Made by a program: the position numbers and the translations under genes | Source of the DNA: Bog-756 sp963699105 | GTDB taxonomy: Bacteria; Actinomycetota; Acidimicrobiia; Acidimicrobiales; RAAP-2 | Direction: 5' to 3' | NCBI GenBank assembly: GCA_963699105.1 | Contig: CAVOTI010000003.1 | Span: 310,001-374,000, forward strand | Length of the DNA stretch: 64,000 nt | The notes under the pieces: model-generated | Told to the model about the DNA's origin: nothing | Database searches by the model: none | The model's input: only the letters and a program-made list of their open reading frames with translations | In this document: positions 52,161-60,366 of the stretch, one piece after another | Numbering within the stretch: position 1 is the first letter of the stretch | How the letters are laid out: each line of letters opens with the position of its first letter

Positions 52161-52711
52161 GCGCCGGGGTCCGGCCCCGCAGCCGGGGGGCCGGCCGGAG
52201 ACGGCCCCACCCGGGCCACCGGGTGCTCCTCTACCCACTGGAGCTCGAGAACCCGGCGGGCGAACCTCCACACCCGGCCCGTCCGCACGTAGTCGTCGCC
52301 GTACCGGATGAACCAGACATGATCGGTCCATTCCGGCCCGTCGTCGCCGGGGAACCGGCCTGCCCCCCCGGTGGACGACAGGTGGTGAGCGGTGCACTGG
52401 ACCTCGCCCGACGCCACGTCCCCGTCGATGGTGAACCGGGAGTTGGTCACCTGGTGGAAGGTCCGCTCGTATCGGCGCAGGGCCTCGGGCACCGAGCGGA
52501 GGGCGTCGTCCCCGCTGATGACCTTCACCGGCCGGAGATCGTCGGGATACCTCGGCACCACCAGTGTGCCGTCGGGCACGAACAGCCCGACGAAGCGCTC
52601 TCCGTCCCGGTGATCGGCGGCGGCGGCATACTCCTCCGACAGGGCCCGAAGGCCGGCCTCGTCCTCCCAGCGGTGGCCCCGGGCCGACGCGCCCGTCGAG
52701 CTGACGGTCAC
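52118..52711 (-). CDS. SnoaL-like / NTF2-fold protein
   Basis: The 197-residue protein has a SnoaL_4-type NTF2 fold: AGLRALSEEYAAAADHRDGE, RFVGLFVPDGTLVVPRYPDD, FHQVTNSRFTIDGDVASGEV, QCTAHHLSS and DDYVRTGRVWRFARRVLELQ. Members include ketosteroid-isomerase-like enzymes and ring-hydroxylating dioxygenase small subunits. The D/H pair in AADHRDGE is present. The last ~30 residues are Pro/Gly-rich and overlap the end of the citrate synthase gene. The GTG start overlaps the stop of the LLM gene (GTGA), so both probably serve one pathway. Confidence 0.8.
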   Translation of the reverse strand: MTVSSTGASARGHRWEDEAGLRALSEEYAAAADHRDGERFVGLFVPDGTLVVPRYPDDLRPVKVISGDDALRSVPEALRRYERTFHQVTNSRFTIDGDVASGEVQCTAHHLSSTGGAGRFPGDDGPEWTDHVWFIRYGDDYVRTGRVWRFARRVLELQWVEEHPVARVGPSPAGPPAAGPDPGAQPAGTGSGGGAPT

Positions 52712-53604
52712 CGACGGTCCGGGGCCTGCAGCCGGAAACGCTCGGCGAAGGCGGACAGCTCGTCCCCGATCTGCGACAGATCGTCCGACATGGAGGTGGA
52801 CACCACCAGCCGGGCCGCACCGTGGGCCTCGGCTCGCTGGATGTCGTCCTCGGTGATGGTCGGGAGGTAGCCCGACAACGAGAGCTCGATGGCGGCCGGA
52901 TCGCGTCCCGCCTCCTCGGCGGCCTTGCCCAACTCGACCAGCCGGAGCTCCAGCAGTTGGCCGTCGATCCCCAACGGTTGGAACCCGTCGCCCATGCGGC
53001 CGGCCCGTCGGGCCGCCCCCTCACTGTGTCCGCCGATGTGGATGGGGACGCCATCGGGCCGCACCGGCTTGGGGAACGAATGGGCATGGCGGAACGAGAA
53101 GAACTCCCCGTCGAAATCGGCCCCGTCGGGTCCCGCATCGGACCACAGCGTGCGGAGGACGGCCACCGTCTCGTCGGTGCGGCGGCCCCGGCTGCGGGGG
53201 TCGGCCCCAGTGGCCCGGAGCTCCTCGTCCATCCAGCCGACTCCGAGGCACATGCGGACCCGGCCCCGGGACAGGACGTCGACGGTGGCGATCCTTTTGG
53301 CCAGGACCACCGCCTGATGGTTGGGGGCGACCAGTACACCGGTGGCCAGGGTGATGGTGTCGGTGACGGCGGCCAGATAGGCCATCAGGTCCAACGGATC
53401 GGGAATCCGGCAGTCGTCGGGCAGCGGCATCTTGCCCGACGGGGCGTAGGGGTACGTGCTCTGGTAGTCCGAGACCACCACGGCGTGCTCCACCAGCACC
53501 ACCGACTCGAAACCGCAGGCCTCGGCGTGGCGGGCAAAAGAGGTCATCCAGGCCGGATCGGCGGTGACCCCGGTGCGCACCGGAGGGATGATTCCGAACT
53601 GCAT
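52708..53604 (-). CDS. LLM-class (luciferase-like) F420/flavin-dependent oxidoreductase
   Basis: From the ATG at 53604 the protein has 298 residues. It shows the LLM TIM barrel: MQFGIIPPVRTGVTADPAWM, CGFESVVLVEHAVV, DPLDLMAYLAAVTDTITLAT, GVLVAPNHQAVVLAKRIATV, RVRMCLGVGWMDEELRATG and PVRPDGVPIHIGGHSEGAAR. The GVGW and IGGHS motifs are those of the F420-dependent actinobacterial subgroup. The substrate is unknown. It is coupled by overlap to a SnoaL-like gene, which suggests catabolism of a steroid- or aromatic-like compound, an inference only. Confidence 0.88.
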   Translation of the reverse strand: MQFGIIPPVRTGVTADPAWMTSFARHAEACGFESVVLVEHAVVVSDYQSTYPYAPSGKMPLPDDCRIPDPLDLMAYLAAVTDTITLATGVLVAPNHQAVVLAKRIATVDVLSRGRVRMCLGVGWMDEELRATGADPRSRGRRTDETVAVLRTLWSDAGPDGADFDGEFFSFRHAHSFPKPVRPDGVPIHIGGHSEGAARRAGRMGDGFQPLGIDGQLLELRLVELGKAAEEAGRDPAAIELSLSGYLPTITEDDIQRAEAHGAARLVVSTSMSDDLSQIGDELSAFAERFRLQAPDRR

Positions 53605-53749
53605 GCCCTGCTCACTTTCGTCGGGTACCGGCCCCGCCGAGCGTAAGCGGGGCGACGTGGCCGACGCCACCGGGGCTGGCTACAGACCCGATGCCCGTGA
53701 CCGGCCCGGGAGTTGGCAGCTCAGTAGTGTGTTTGTGTGATCTCGCTCT

Positions 53750-55697
53750 ATGCGGCCGGCGGTGGCAGTGTCTGGTGCGGTGGCGGCACGACGGGCCCGC
53801 CGAGCGGAGACGCCTGACATGGCGGCAGCCGACGACCAGCCTGACCGAGCCGAGGCGGAGGACGACGGCTCCGGGTCGGCCGAGGGGGAAAACGACGAAC
53901 CGGCGTCGGCCGAGGGGGCAAACCAGGGCCCCGAGCCGGCCGGGTCAAAGGACGCCAGACCGAGGCACGCTCACGGCAAAGGCGGCAAGCACCGGGTCAA
54001 CCGGCGTCGATTCATCGGCTGGGTGGCCGCCGGCGCCGCGGCCGCCGCCGCCGGGGCGGTGGGGGTGTCGGAGTACAAGAGGCACACCGACGCCGAACGG
54101 GCATCGGGCGATGCCGACTCCGACCTGTTCGCCACGTTCCCGACGCCCAAGGCATTCGATAATTTCGGACCCCCTGGGCACGCTGGCCGCCGGGCCCGCT
54201 CTGCCCCTCTCACCGGCCATCGTCGCCGAGAACGCCAAGACCGGTGACGCCTGGTGGGTGACGTCACCCCAGCAGGCCGGGGCGATCGAGGGCTATGTCA
54301 GCCAGGTGAGCGCGGTGGCCGGGGACACGGTGACCCTGTACGTCAGCACGACGGCACCCTCGTTCCACGTCGAGGCCTACCGGATGGGCTACTACCAGGG
54401 AATCGGCGGTCGCCTGATCTGGCAGTCCGAGGAACAACCCGGAACCAAGCAGGCCCCGCCCTCCCTCACCCCGACGACCAACACCATCGAGTGCTCGTGG
54501 AATCCGTCGCTCACCGTGGCCATCGACGACCAGTGGCCGCCGGGCGCCTACCTGTTCAAACTGGTGGGCCCGGCCGGCGAGCAGCAGTTCGTCCCGTTCT
54601 GCCTCCGCGACGACACCTCACAATCCGCCATCGTGATCCAGCACAGTGTCACCACCTGGCAGGCCTACAACCGGTGGGGCGGTTTCAGCCTCTACTACGG
54701 CAACCCCAACGGCGCCCTCACCTACACCCACAACCCGGCCGGCGCCACCTACAACGATCGGGCCCGCATCGTCTCGTTCGACCGCCCCTACGATCACGAC
54801 TGGGCATCGGGGGCGGCCGACTTCGTGGGCAACGAGCTGCCGGTCATCTATCAGGCCGAGCAGTTGGGGCTGGACGTCACCTACTGGACCGACATCGACC
54901 TGCACGCCCAGCCTGCGCTGCTCAGCAACCACCGGGCCCTGATCAGCCTGGGGCACGACGAGTACTGGTCCATGCCCATGCGGGACGGTGCCACCCAGGC
55001 GCTCGATGCCGGCGTCAATTTGGCCTTCCTCGGAGCCAACGCCTGTTACCGCCAGATCCGCCTCCAACCTTCGCCGGTGGGACCCAACCGGCAACAGGTC
55101 TGCTACAAATCGGCGGCCGAGGACCCGATGACCAGTCAGAATCCGGCCCTGGTCACGGTGAACTGGCCCCAGGCGCCGGTGTCGCGCCCGGAGTCCCAGC
55201 TGATCGGCTCCACCTACCAGGACATCGATGCCGAGGCGGACATGGTGATCGTCGACCCCTCGTCATGGCTGCTGAAAGGGGTCACCCTCCCTGCCGATCT
55301 GCACCTTCCCAAGGCCGTCCAGGGAGAGTTCGACCGGTACGTGCCAGAGGCGGGACCGACCAACCTCGATGTCGTCTGCCACTCCGTCGTGGCCAACCGT
55401 GGCGGCAACTACTCGGACGTGACCTGGTACACGGTGGCCGGTGGCGGCGGGGTGTTCGCCACGGGCAACGCCAACTGGGTCGGGACACTGTCCGACAGTT
55501 CGCTGATCCCGCCCAATGTGGTGCCCGATGCCACGCCCGGCGTGACCGAGACCCTCCTGGCGGTCATGAAGAACCTCTACGCCGTCATCGGGACCGGACC
55601 GGCCGATACCACCCAGCCGTCCGCGGGGAACTGGAGGACCGTCTATGCCCCGGGTTCGCCGTCGAGCGCCGCCCCCAACACGGTCGACGCCGCCTAA
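53750..55697 (+). pseudogene. Tat-exported dimethylformamidase-like protein, frame broken at 54163-54165
   Basis: The first frame has a long acidic, low-complexity head, then a twin-arginine signal (NRRRFIGWVAAGAAAAAAGA) and runs to PKAFDN. The second frame continues SDPLGTLAAGPALPLSPAIV and carries WQAYNRWGGFSLYYG, RIVSFDRPYDHDW, LGHDEYWSMPMRDG and GGNYSDVTWYTVAGGG, features of the N,N-dimethylformamidase large-subunit family. Removing one T from TTT (54163-54165) joins them into about 648 residues. It is likely outside the membrane. The true enzyme activity is unknown. The start could also be the ATG at 53819. Confidence 0.78.
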
Positions 55698-55827
55698 GCG
55701 CAGCGCCCCGGGACGCAGTAGATGCGGCCCGGGCCGGCGGAGGTGGAACGAGAGCTACCCCGGGGCCATCGTCTTCAGGTCTGCGGCGTGCGGCGGCGGG
55801 GGCGAGGATCGGGCGGCCCCGAAGGCC

Positions 55828-56910
55828 TCACTCGCTGAGGGTGATGGGCTGGTCGTCGAGGGCGTCGAGGGCGAGGGCGTCGCCACCGTCGGGAAGAGCG
55901 GCCGAAGCTTCTTCTGCCTCGACCGCATTCAGGGCAGCCAGGTGCTCACGAATCCGCTCGTCGATCTCGGCCATGAGCTGCGGATTCTCCATGAGGAATG
56001 TCTTGACGTTCTCACGACCCTGCCCCAGCTGTTCGCCCTCGTAGGTGAACCAGGCGCCCGACTTCTTGATGAACCCGAGCTCCACACCGACATCGAGCAG
56101 TGAGCCCTCGCGGCTGATGCCCCTTCCGAACGTGATGTCGAATTCAGCCTGCTTGAACGGCGGCGAGCACTTGTTCTTGACCACTTTGACCCGGGTCCGG
56201 TTCCCCACCTGGTCGGCCCCGTCCTTGATGGTCTCGATGCGCCGGATGTCCAGCCGGACGGACGAATAGAACTTGAGGGCCCGCCCCCCGGGAGTGACCT
56301 CGGGCGATCCGTACATGACCCCGATCTTCTCCCGGAGCTGGTTGATGAAGATGGCGATGGTCCGGGACTTCGACAGCGTGCCGGTCAGCTTGCGCAACGC
56401 CTGGGACATCAGGCGGGCCTGGAGGCCGACGTGGGAGTCCCCCATCTCCCCTTCGATCTCCGCCCGCGGGGTCAGTGCCGCCACCGAGTCGATGACCAGG
56501 ACGTCGAGCGCACCTGACCGGATGAGCATGTCGGCGATCTCCAGCGCCTGCTCGCCCGTGTCGGGCTGGGAGATCAGCAGATCGTCGATGTTGACGCCGA
56601 TGGCTTTGGCATAGACCGGATCCATGGCGTGCTCGGCGTCGACATAGGCGCAGATGCCCCCGTTGCGCTGGGCCTCGGCCACCACGTGCATGGCCAGGGT
56701 CGACTTTCCCGACGACTCGGGCCCGAAGATCTCGACGATGCGGCCCCGGGGGAGGCCGCCGATCCCGAGAGCCAGATCGAGGGCCAGTGCCCCGGTCGGG
56801 ATGGCCTCGATGTTCATGTGGAGGTTCTCGCCCATGCGCATGATGGACCCCTTGCCGAACTGCTTCTCGATCTGGCCCAGGGCCATGTCGAGCGCCTTGT
56901 CACGTTCCAT
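55828..56910 (-). CDS. recA: Recombinase RecA
   Basis: The 360-residue protein has all RecA landmarks: Walker A GPESSGKST at 63-71, AYVDAEHAMDPVYAKAIGVN, LLISQPDTGEQALEIADMLI, VLVIDSVAALTPRAEIEGEM with Walker B, loop L1/L2 residues SHVGLQARLMSQALRKLTG and NQLREKIGVMYGSPEVTPGG. The start ATG follows GGAGAGAAG. It polymerises on single-stranded DNA, exchanges strands and triggers LexA cleavage. The C-terminal tail is acidic, as usual. A LexA-type box lies 180 bp upstream. No recX follows; the next gene is convergent. Confidence 0.98.
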   Translation of the reverse strand: MERDKALDMALGQIEKQFGKGSIMRMGENLHMNIEAIPTGALALDLALGIGGLPRGRIVEIFGPESSGKSTLAMHVVAEAQRNGGICAYVDAEHAMDPVYAKAIGVNIDDLLISQPDTGEQALEIADMLIRSGALDVLVIDSVAALTPRAEIEGEMGDSHVGLQARLMSQALRKLTGTLSKSRTIAIFINQLREKIGVMYGSPEVTPGGRALKFYSSVRLDIRRIETIKDGADQVGNRTRVKVVKNKCSPPFKQAEFDITFGRGISREGSLLDVGVELGFIKKSGAWFTYEGEQLGQGRENVKTFLMENPQLMAEIDERIREHLAALNAVEAEEASAALPDGGDALALDALDDQPITLSE

Positions 56911-57019
56911 GTCTTCTCTCCTCGATGCTGTCGCTCACTTGACCGTGCCGACCCTACGGAGAGGGTGCGACACTCGGTTGGTGGGCCCGGACGGAGATCC
57001 GGTGCCGATCGCTGCGCAC

Positions 57020-57055
57020 TGCTGTCTCTACTGTCCCTGCTGTCTCTACTGTCCC
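57020..57055. repeat. 18-bp direct repeat in the recA upstream region
   Basis: TGCTGTCTCTACTGTCCC occurs twice in direct succession (57020-57037 and 57038-57055). Each half also shows a 9-bp near-repeat (TGCTGTCTC / TACTGTCCC). It lies between the SOS box and the recA start, so it would be in the recA 5' leader if transcription starts near the SOS box. Confidence 0.8.
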
Positions 57056-57088
57056 TCGAGCCCTTCGACGACGAAGCCACTCTAGACC

Positions 57089-57102
57089 CGAACGCATGTT
57101 CG
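57089..57102 (-). promoter_or_regulatory. LexA-binding SOS box upstream of recA
   Basis: CGAACGCATGTTCG is a perfect CGAAC-N4-GTTCG palindrome, the core of the Gram-positive/actinobacterial LexA box, extended by one further matching base. It lies 180 bp upstream of recA and about 105 bp upstream of the divergent DUF3048 gene, so LexA could control recA alone or both. Confidence 0.85.
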
Positions 57103-57205
57103 ATGATGGATGCCCGTCGGAGTTCCGTCACGCACGACTTCGGGGCGGTCGGGACCCCGAGGATCCGCCTGTCACCCCACCGGTGCGGGATAACCTCGCC
57201 TCCCA

Positions 57206-58366
57206 GTGCCCGACCACCGACCATCGTCCGGATCCGGTTCGGGAGACAAAGGGCCTCGGGGGAAGCGACGGAACTCCTCTCGCACCTGGTGGTACGTGCT
57301 CGGCGGGATTGGCGTGGTGGTCATCGGCGTGGTGATAGCCGCCCTGGTCACCGCCGGCGACAAGAGCACGGCGGCCAAAGCGCCGACGGCGGCCACCAGG
57401 CCGGTGACGACCGCCACCGCCACCTGCCCGTTGACCGGGACGCCGCCTCCGGGCGGTACGGTTCCGGCTCGCCCGGCCCTGGGAATCAAGATCGGCAACT
57501 ACGTCGGCGACCGGCCGTCGGCCGGGCTGAACCAGGCCGACATCGTCTTCGAGGAGCCCGTAGAGGGCGCCATCACCCGGATCGTCGCCGTGTACCAGTG
57601 CCACGAGGCACCACTCGTCGGCGACCTGCGCTCGGCCCGGGAGCCTGACGCCGGCATCCTCTCGCAGTTCTCCGACCCGCTGTTCGTCCACGCCGGCGGG
57701 ATCGACCCGGTGATCGCCCTGCTCGCCTCGTCACCGCTCATCGACAAGAACCTCTACTCCGGCAACAACGGCTCGGCCATCATCCAGCAGCCGGGCCGGG
57801 TAGCCCCGTACTCCACCTTCGTCAACACCTCCTCCCTGTGGGCGTTGGACCCGACCGACACCACCCCCCCATCACCGATCTTCCAGTACTCCGCCTCGCT
57901 CCCCAAGGGAGCGGTGGCCGGCTCGGGGGCGAGCGTCCACATCCCCTTCTCGTCGAACTCCAATGTGACGTGGGAATGGAGCTCACCGACCGGCAATTAC
58001 CTGCGCTACTACTCGGGCGTCCCGGACCATCTCCTCGACGGATCCCAGACGGCGGCCACCAACGTGGTGGTCATGACGGTTCCCACCGCCACCGGCACGT
58101 GGGTCGAGAACAGCGAGGGTGGCCGTGAGGTCCTGGTGACCCAGACCGGCACCGGTCCGGTGGTGGTGCTGCGAGGAGGGGCGGCCATCACCGGCACCTG
58201 GAGCCGCTCCTCCCTCACCCAGCCCGCCACCCTGACCGCCACCAACGGATCACCCATCACCCTCCAGCCCGGCAACACGTGGGTCGAACTGGCGCCGGTG
58301 GGAATCCCGGTTACGACGACAGGGGCCGGGGCTGGGGCCGCCGCCCCCGGCACGACCGCGCCGTAA
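57206..58366 (+). CDS. DUF3048 (YerB-like) domain protein, membrane-anchored
   Basis: From the GTG at 57206 the protein has 386 residues. A hydrophilic head is followed by one membrane helix, WWYVLGGIGVVVIGVVIAAL, and a Thr/Ala-rich linker. The DUF3048 domains have ARPALGIKIGNYVGDRPSAG, LNQADIVFEEPVEGAITRIV, VGDLRSAREPDAGILSQF, VNTSSLWAL, and near the end ATNVVVMTVPTATGTWVENS and GTWSRSSLTQPATL. Domain function is unknown; it is presumed to act at the cell surface. TAACCT (57191-57196) suggests a near-leaderless transcript. It faces cinA tail to tail and is divergent from recA, interrupting the usual cinA-recA pairing. Confidence 0.85.
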   Translation: MPDHRPSSGSGSGDKGPRGKRRNSSRTWWYVLGGIGVVVIGVVIAALVTAGDKSTAAKAPTAATRPVTTATATCPLTGTPPPGGTVPARPALGIKIGNYVGDRPSAGLNQADIVFEEPVEGAITRIVAVYQCHEAPLVGDLRSAREPDAGILSQFSDPLFVHAGGIDPVIALLASSPLIDKNLYSGNNGSAIIQQPGRVAPYSTFVNTSSLWALDPTDTTPPSPIFQYSASLPKGAVAGSGASVHIPFSSNSNVTWEWSSPTGNYLRYYSGVPDHLLDGSQTAATNVVVMTVPTATGTWVENSEGGREVLVTQTGTGPVVVLRGGAAITGTWSRSSLTQPATLTATNGSPITLQPGNTWVELAPVGIPVTTTGAGAGAAAPGTTAP

Positions 58367-58377
58367 CCACCGGCCAA

Positions 58378-59676
58378 CTACTCCGAGGTCGTACGGCCCA
58401 GCTGGCGTCGCAGGAGATCGAGAGCGGCGATGGTGGCGTACTGACGCACGCGGTCCCGGTCGCCGGGCACCTTGAAACCGAAGGATTCGGTGTCGTGGCC
58501 GGGGCGGGACAGGCCGACGAACACGGTGCCGGGCGGCTGGTCGTCCTGGGGGTCGGGTCCGGCCACCCCGGTGAGCGACAGCCCGACGTCGGACCCCAGG
58601 ACCCGCCGAGCACCGTCGGCCATGGCCCGGGCCGCCGCCTCCGTGACCACCGGACCCTCGGGCACTCCCAGCACGCTGAACTTGACCTCCGAGGCGTAGG
58701 ACACCACCGAGCCGCGGAACCACCGACTGGCCCCGGCCACGTTCACCAGCCGCGATGCCGCCAACCCGCCGGTCAAGGACTCGGCCAGACCGAGGGTCAG
58801 CCCGTGTCCGGCCAGGGCGGTGGCCACGGCGTCCTCGATGGCCTCGTCATCGATGCCGAACACCACGTCGCCGGCGGCCTCGGTGAGGATGCGACGGATC
58901 TCCGCCTCCTCGGCATCGAGCAGCCCGGCCGCCGACGCCTCGTCGGCCGCCCTCACCGTGACCCGCACCTTGATCCCCTCGATGCCGCTGGCCAGGAAGG
59001 CGATGGTGGCCCCGCCGCCGGCGGGCCCCCCGGCCCCGGTCGACGGGGCATCGAGGGCGTCGATGTGGTCGGTGAGGGTTTCGGCCAGACCGGACTCGCT
59101 CATGCCCCAGGTCCGGATGACCCGGCTGGCGATGACCCCGGTGGTCTCGCCCCGTTCGGCCATCCGGCGCTGCAGGTCGGGCAGGATCCCCCGCTCGAAC
59201 ATGTCGGCCATCTCGTAGGGCACGCCCGGCACGGCGTAGACGACCTTGTGGCCGACCGGGCAGACGAGGCCCGGAGCCGTTCCCTTGGTCTGGGGAATGA
59301 TGGTGGCGCCCTCGGGTACATCAGCCTGGCGGAGGTTGGACTCGGGCATGTCCCGTCCCCGACTGGCGAACATGGTGCGCATCGCCTCTACCGCCCCGGG
59401 GTCCCGTCGCAGCGAGACGTTCATCACCTCGGCGATGGCCTCACGGGTGATGTCGTCGTGGGTGGGTCCCAGCCCACCGCAGACGATGGCTCCGTCGCTC
59501 CGGGCCAACGCCGTGCGAATGACCAGCACGATGCGGTCGTGGTTGTCACCCACCGCCTGATGGAAGTGGGACGAGACACCGGCGGCGGCCAGGTGCTCCC
59601 CCATCCATTTCGAGTTGGTGTCGGCGATCTGGCCGAGCAGCAGCTCGGTGCCCACGGCGACGATCTCGATCCGCAC
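58378..59676 (-). CDS. cinA: CinA family protein (nicotinamide-nucleotide amidase)
   Basis: The 432-residue protein has the N-terminal MoCF/COG1058 domain (MRIEIVAVGTELLLGQIADT, GGLGPTHDDITREAIAEVMN, YAVPGVPYEMADMF) and the C-terminal CinA/PncC amidase domain (LTLGLAESLTGGLAASRLVN, FRGSVVSYASEVKFSVLGVP, DVGLSLTGVAGPDPQDDQPP, GTVFVGLS). PncC domains deamidate nicotinamide mononucleotide in NAD salvage; the N-terminal domain is an ADP-ribose-type pyrophosphatase in studied cases. The GTG start lies 3 nt after the pgsA stop, so it is in one operon with pgsA. Confidence 0.93.
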   Translation of the reverse strand: MRIEIVAVGTELLLGQIADTNSKWMGEHLAAAGVSSHFHQAVGDNHDRIVLVIRTALARSDGAIVCGGLGPTHDDITREAIAEVMNVSLRRDPGAVEAMRTMFASRGRDMPESNLRQADVPEGATIIPQTKGTAPGLVCPVGHKVVYAVPGVPYEMADMFERGILPDLQRRMAERGETTGVIASRVIRTWGMSESGLAETLTDHIDALDAPSTGAGGPAGGGATIAFLASGIEGIKVRVTVRAADEASAAGLLDAEEAEIRRILTEAAGDVVFGIDDEAIEDAVATALAGHGLTLGLAESLTGGLAASRLVNVAGASRWFRGSVVSYASEVKFSVLGVPEGPVVTEAAARAMADGARRVLGSDVGLSLTGVAGPDPQDDQPPGTVFVGLSRPGHDTESFGFKVPGDRDRVRQYATIAALDLLRRQLGRTTSE

Positions 59677-59679
59677 CGG

Positions 59680-60366
59680 TCAGACCGCCGGATTGGCGCC
59701 GTCGACCGGGTCGGCGGCGGTTGACGTGCCCCGGTCAGATCCTCCGTGGGCCAGGTGCCAGCCGTCGAGGAAGTACTGGCCACCGGTGAACACGGTCATG
59801 GCCGCCGCCAGCCAGATCGCCGCGGACAGCACCGATTGATGGCCGGCCAGGGGCGGGGCCAGGCACAGGCCGATGGCCAGATCCTGCAACAGGGTCTTGG
59901 CCTTGGCCGTGTTCCTGGCCGGGATGGACACACCGCGCCGTCCCACCACCGAACGGTAGATGCTCATGGCCACCTCTCGGATGGCGATGATGGCCACCGG
60001 GAGCCACCACACGATCCCTTTGGCCACCAGGGCGAAGAGGGCACCGAGCACGACCGCCTTGTCGGCCAGGGGATCGAGGAAGGCTCCCGAACGAGTGGTT
60101 CCCTGCTTGCGGGCCAGCCAGCCGTCGATGCCGTCGGACAGGGCCAGCAGGCCGGCGAACACGAAGGTGAACCAGCTGGCCCCCCACAACATGATCAGGG
60201 CGATCACCACTGGCGTGGCCAGCAGGCGCAGGAGGGTGATCCCATTGGCCGGTGTGAGCACGGCCGAGGGTCCGAAGGTGGTCGTGCGGGCCGTCACGAC
60301 GGCGTCGGGCGTCCCTGCCCCGGAATCATCGGTGTCATCGCCTAGGAGACCATCCCGGCCGGGCAC
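59680..60366 (-). CDS. pgsA: CDP-diacylglycerol-glycerol-3-phosphate 3-phosphatidyltransferase
   Basis: The 228-residue protein has several membrane helices and a CDP-alcohol phosphotransferase motif: D78, D81-G82, A85-R86, G94, D98, D102 in LSDGIDGWLARKQGTTRSGA followed by FLDPLADK. The gap between AR and G is seven residues rather than the eight of the textbook motif. It makes phosphatidylglycerol phosphate. The N-terminal ~30 residues are hydrophilic and overlap the end of rimO by 32 nt; a later start near VVTARTTTFGPS is possible. It sits between rimO and cinA in an apparent operon. Confidence 0.92.
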   Translation of the reverse strand: MPGRDGLLGDDTDDSGAGTPDAVVTARTTTFGPSAVLTPANGITLLRLLATPVVIALIMLWGASWFTFVFAGLLALSDGIDGWLARKQGTTRSGAFLDPLADKAVVLGALFALVAKGIVWWLPVAIIAIREVAMSIYRSVVGRRGVSIPARNTAKAKTLLQDLAIGLCLAPPLAGHQSVLSAAIWLAAAMTVFTGGQYFLDGWHLAHGGSDRGTSTAADPVDGANPAV

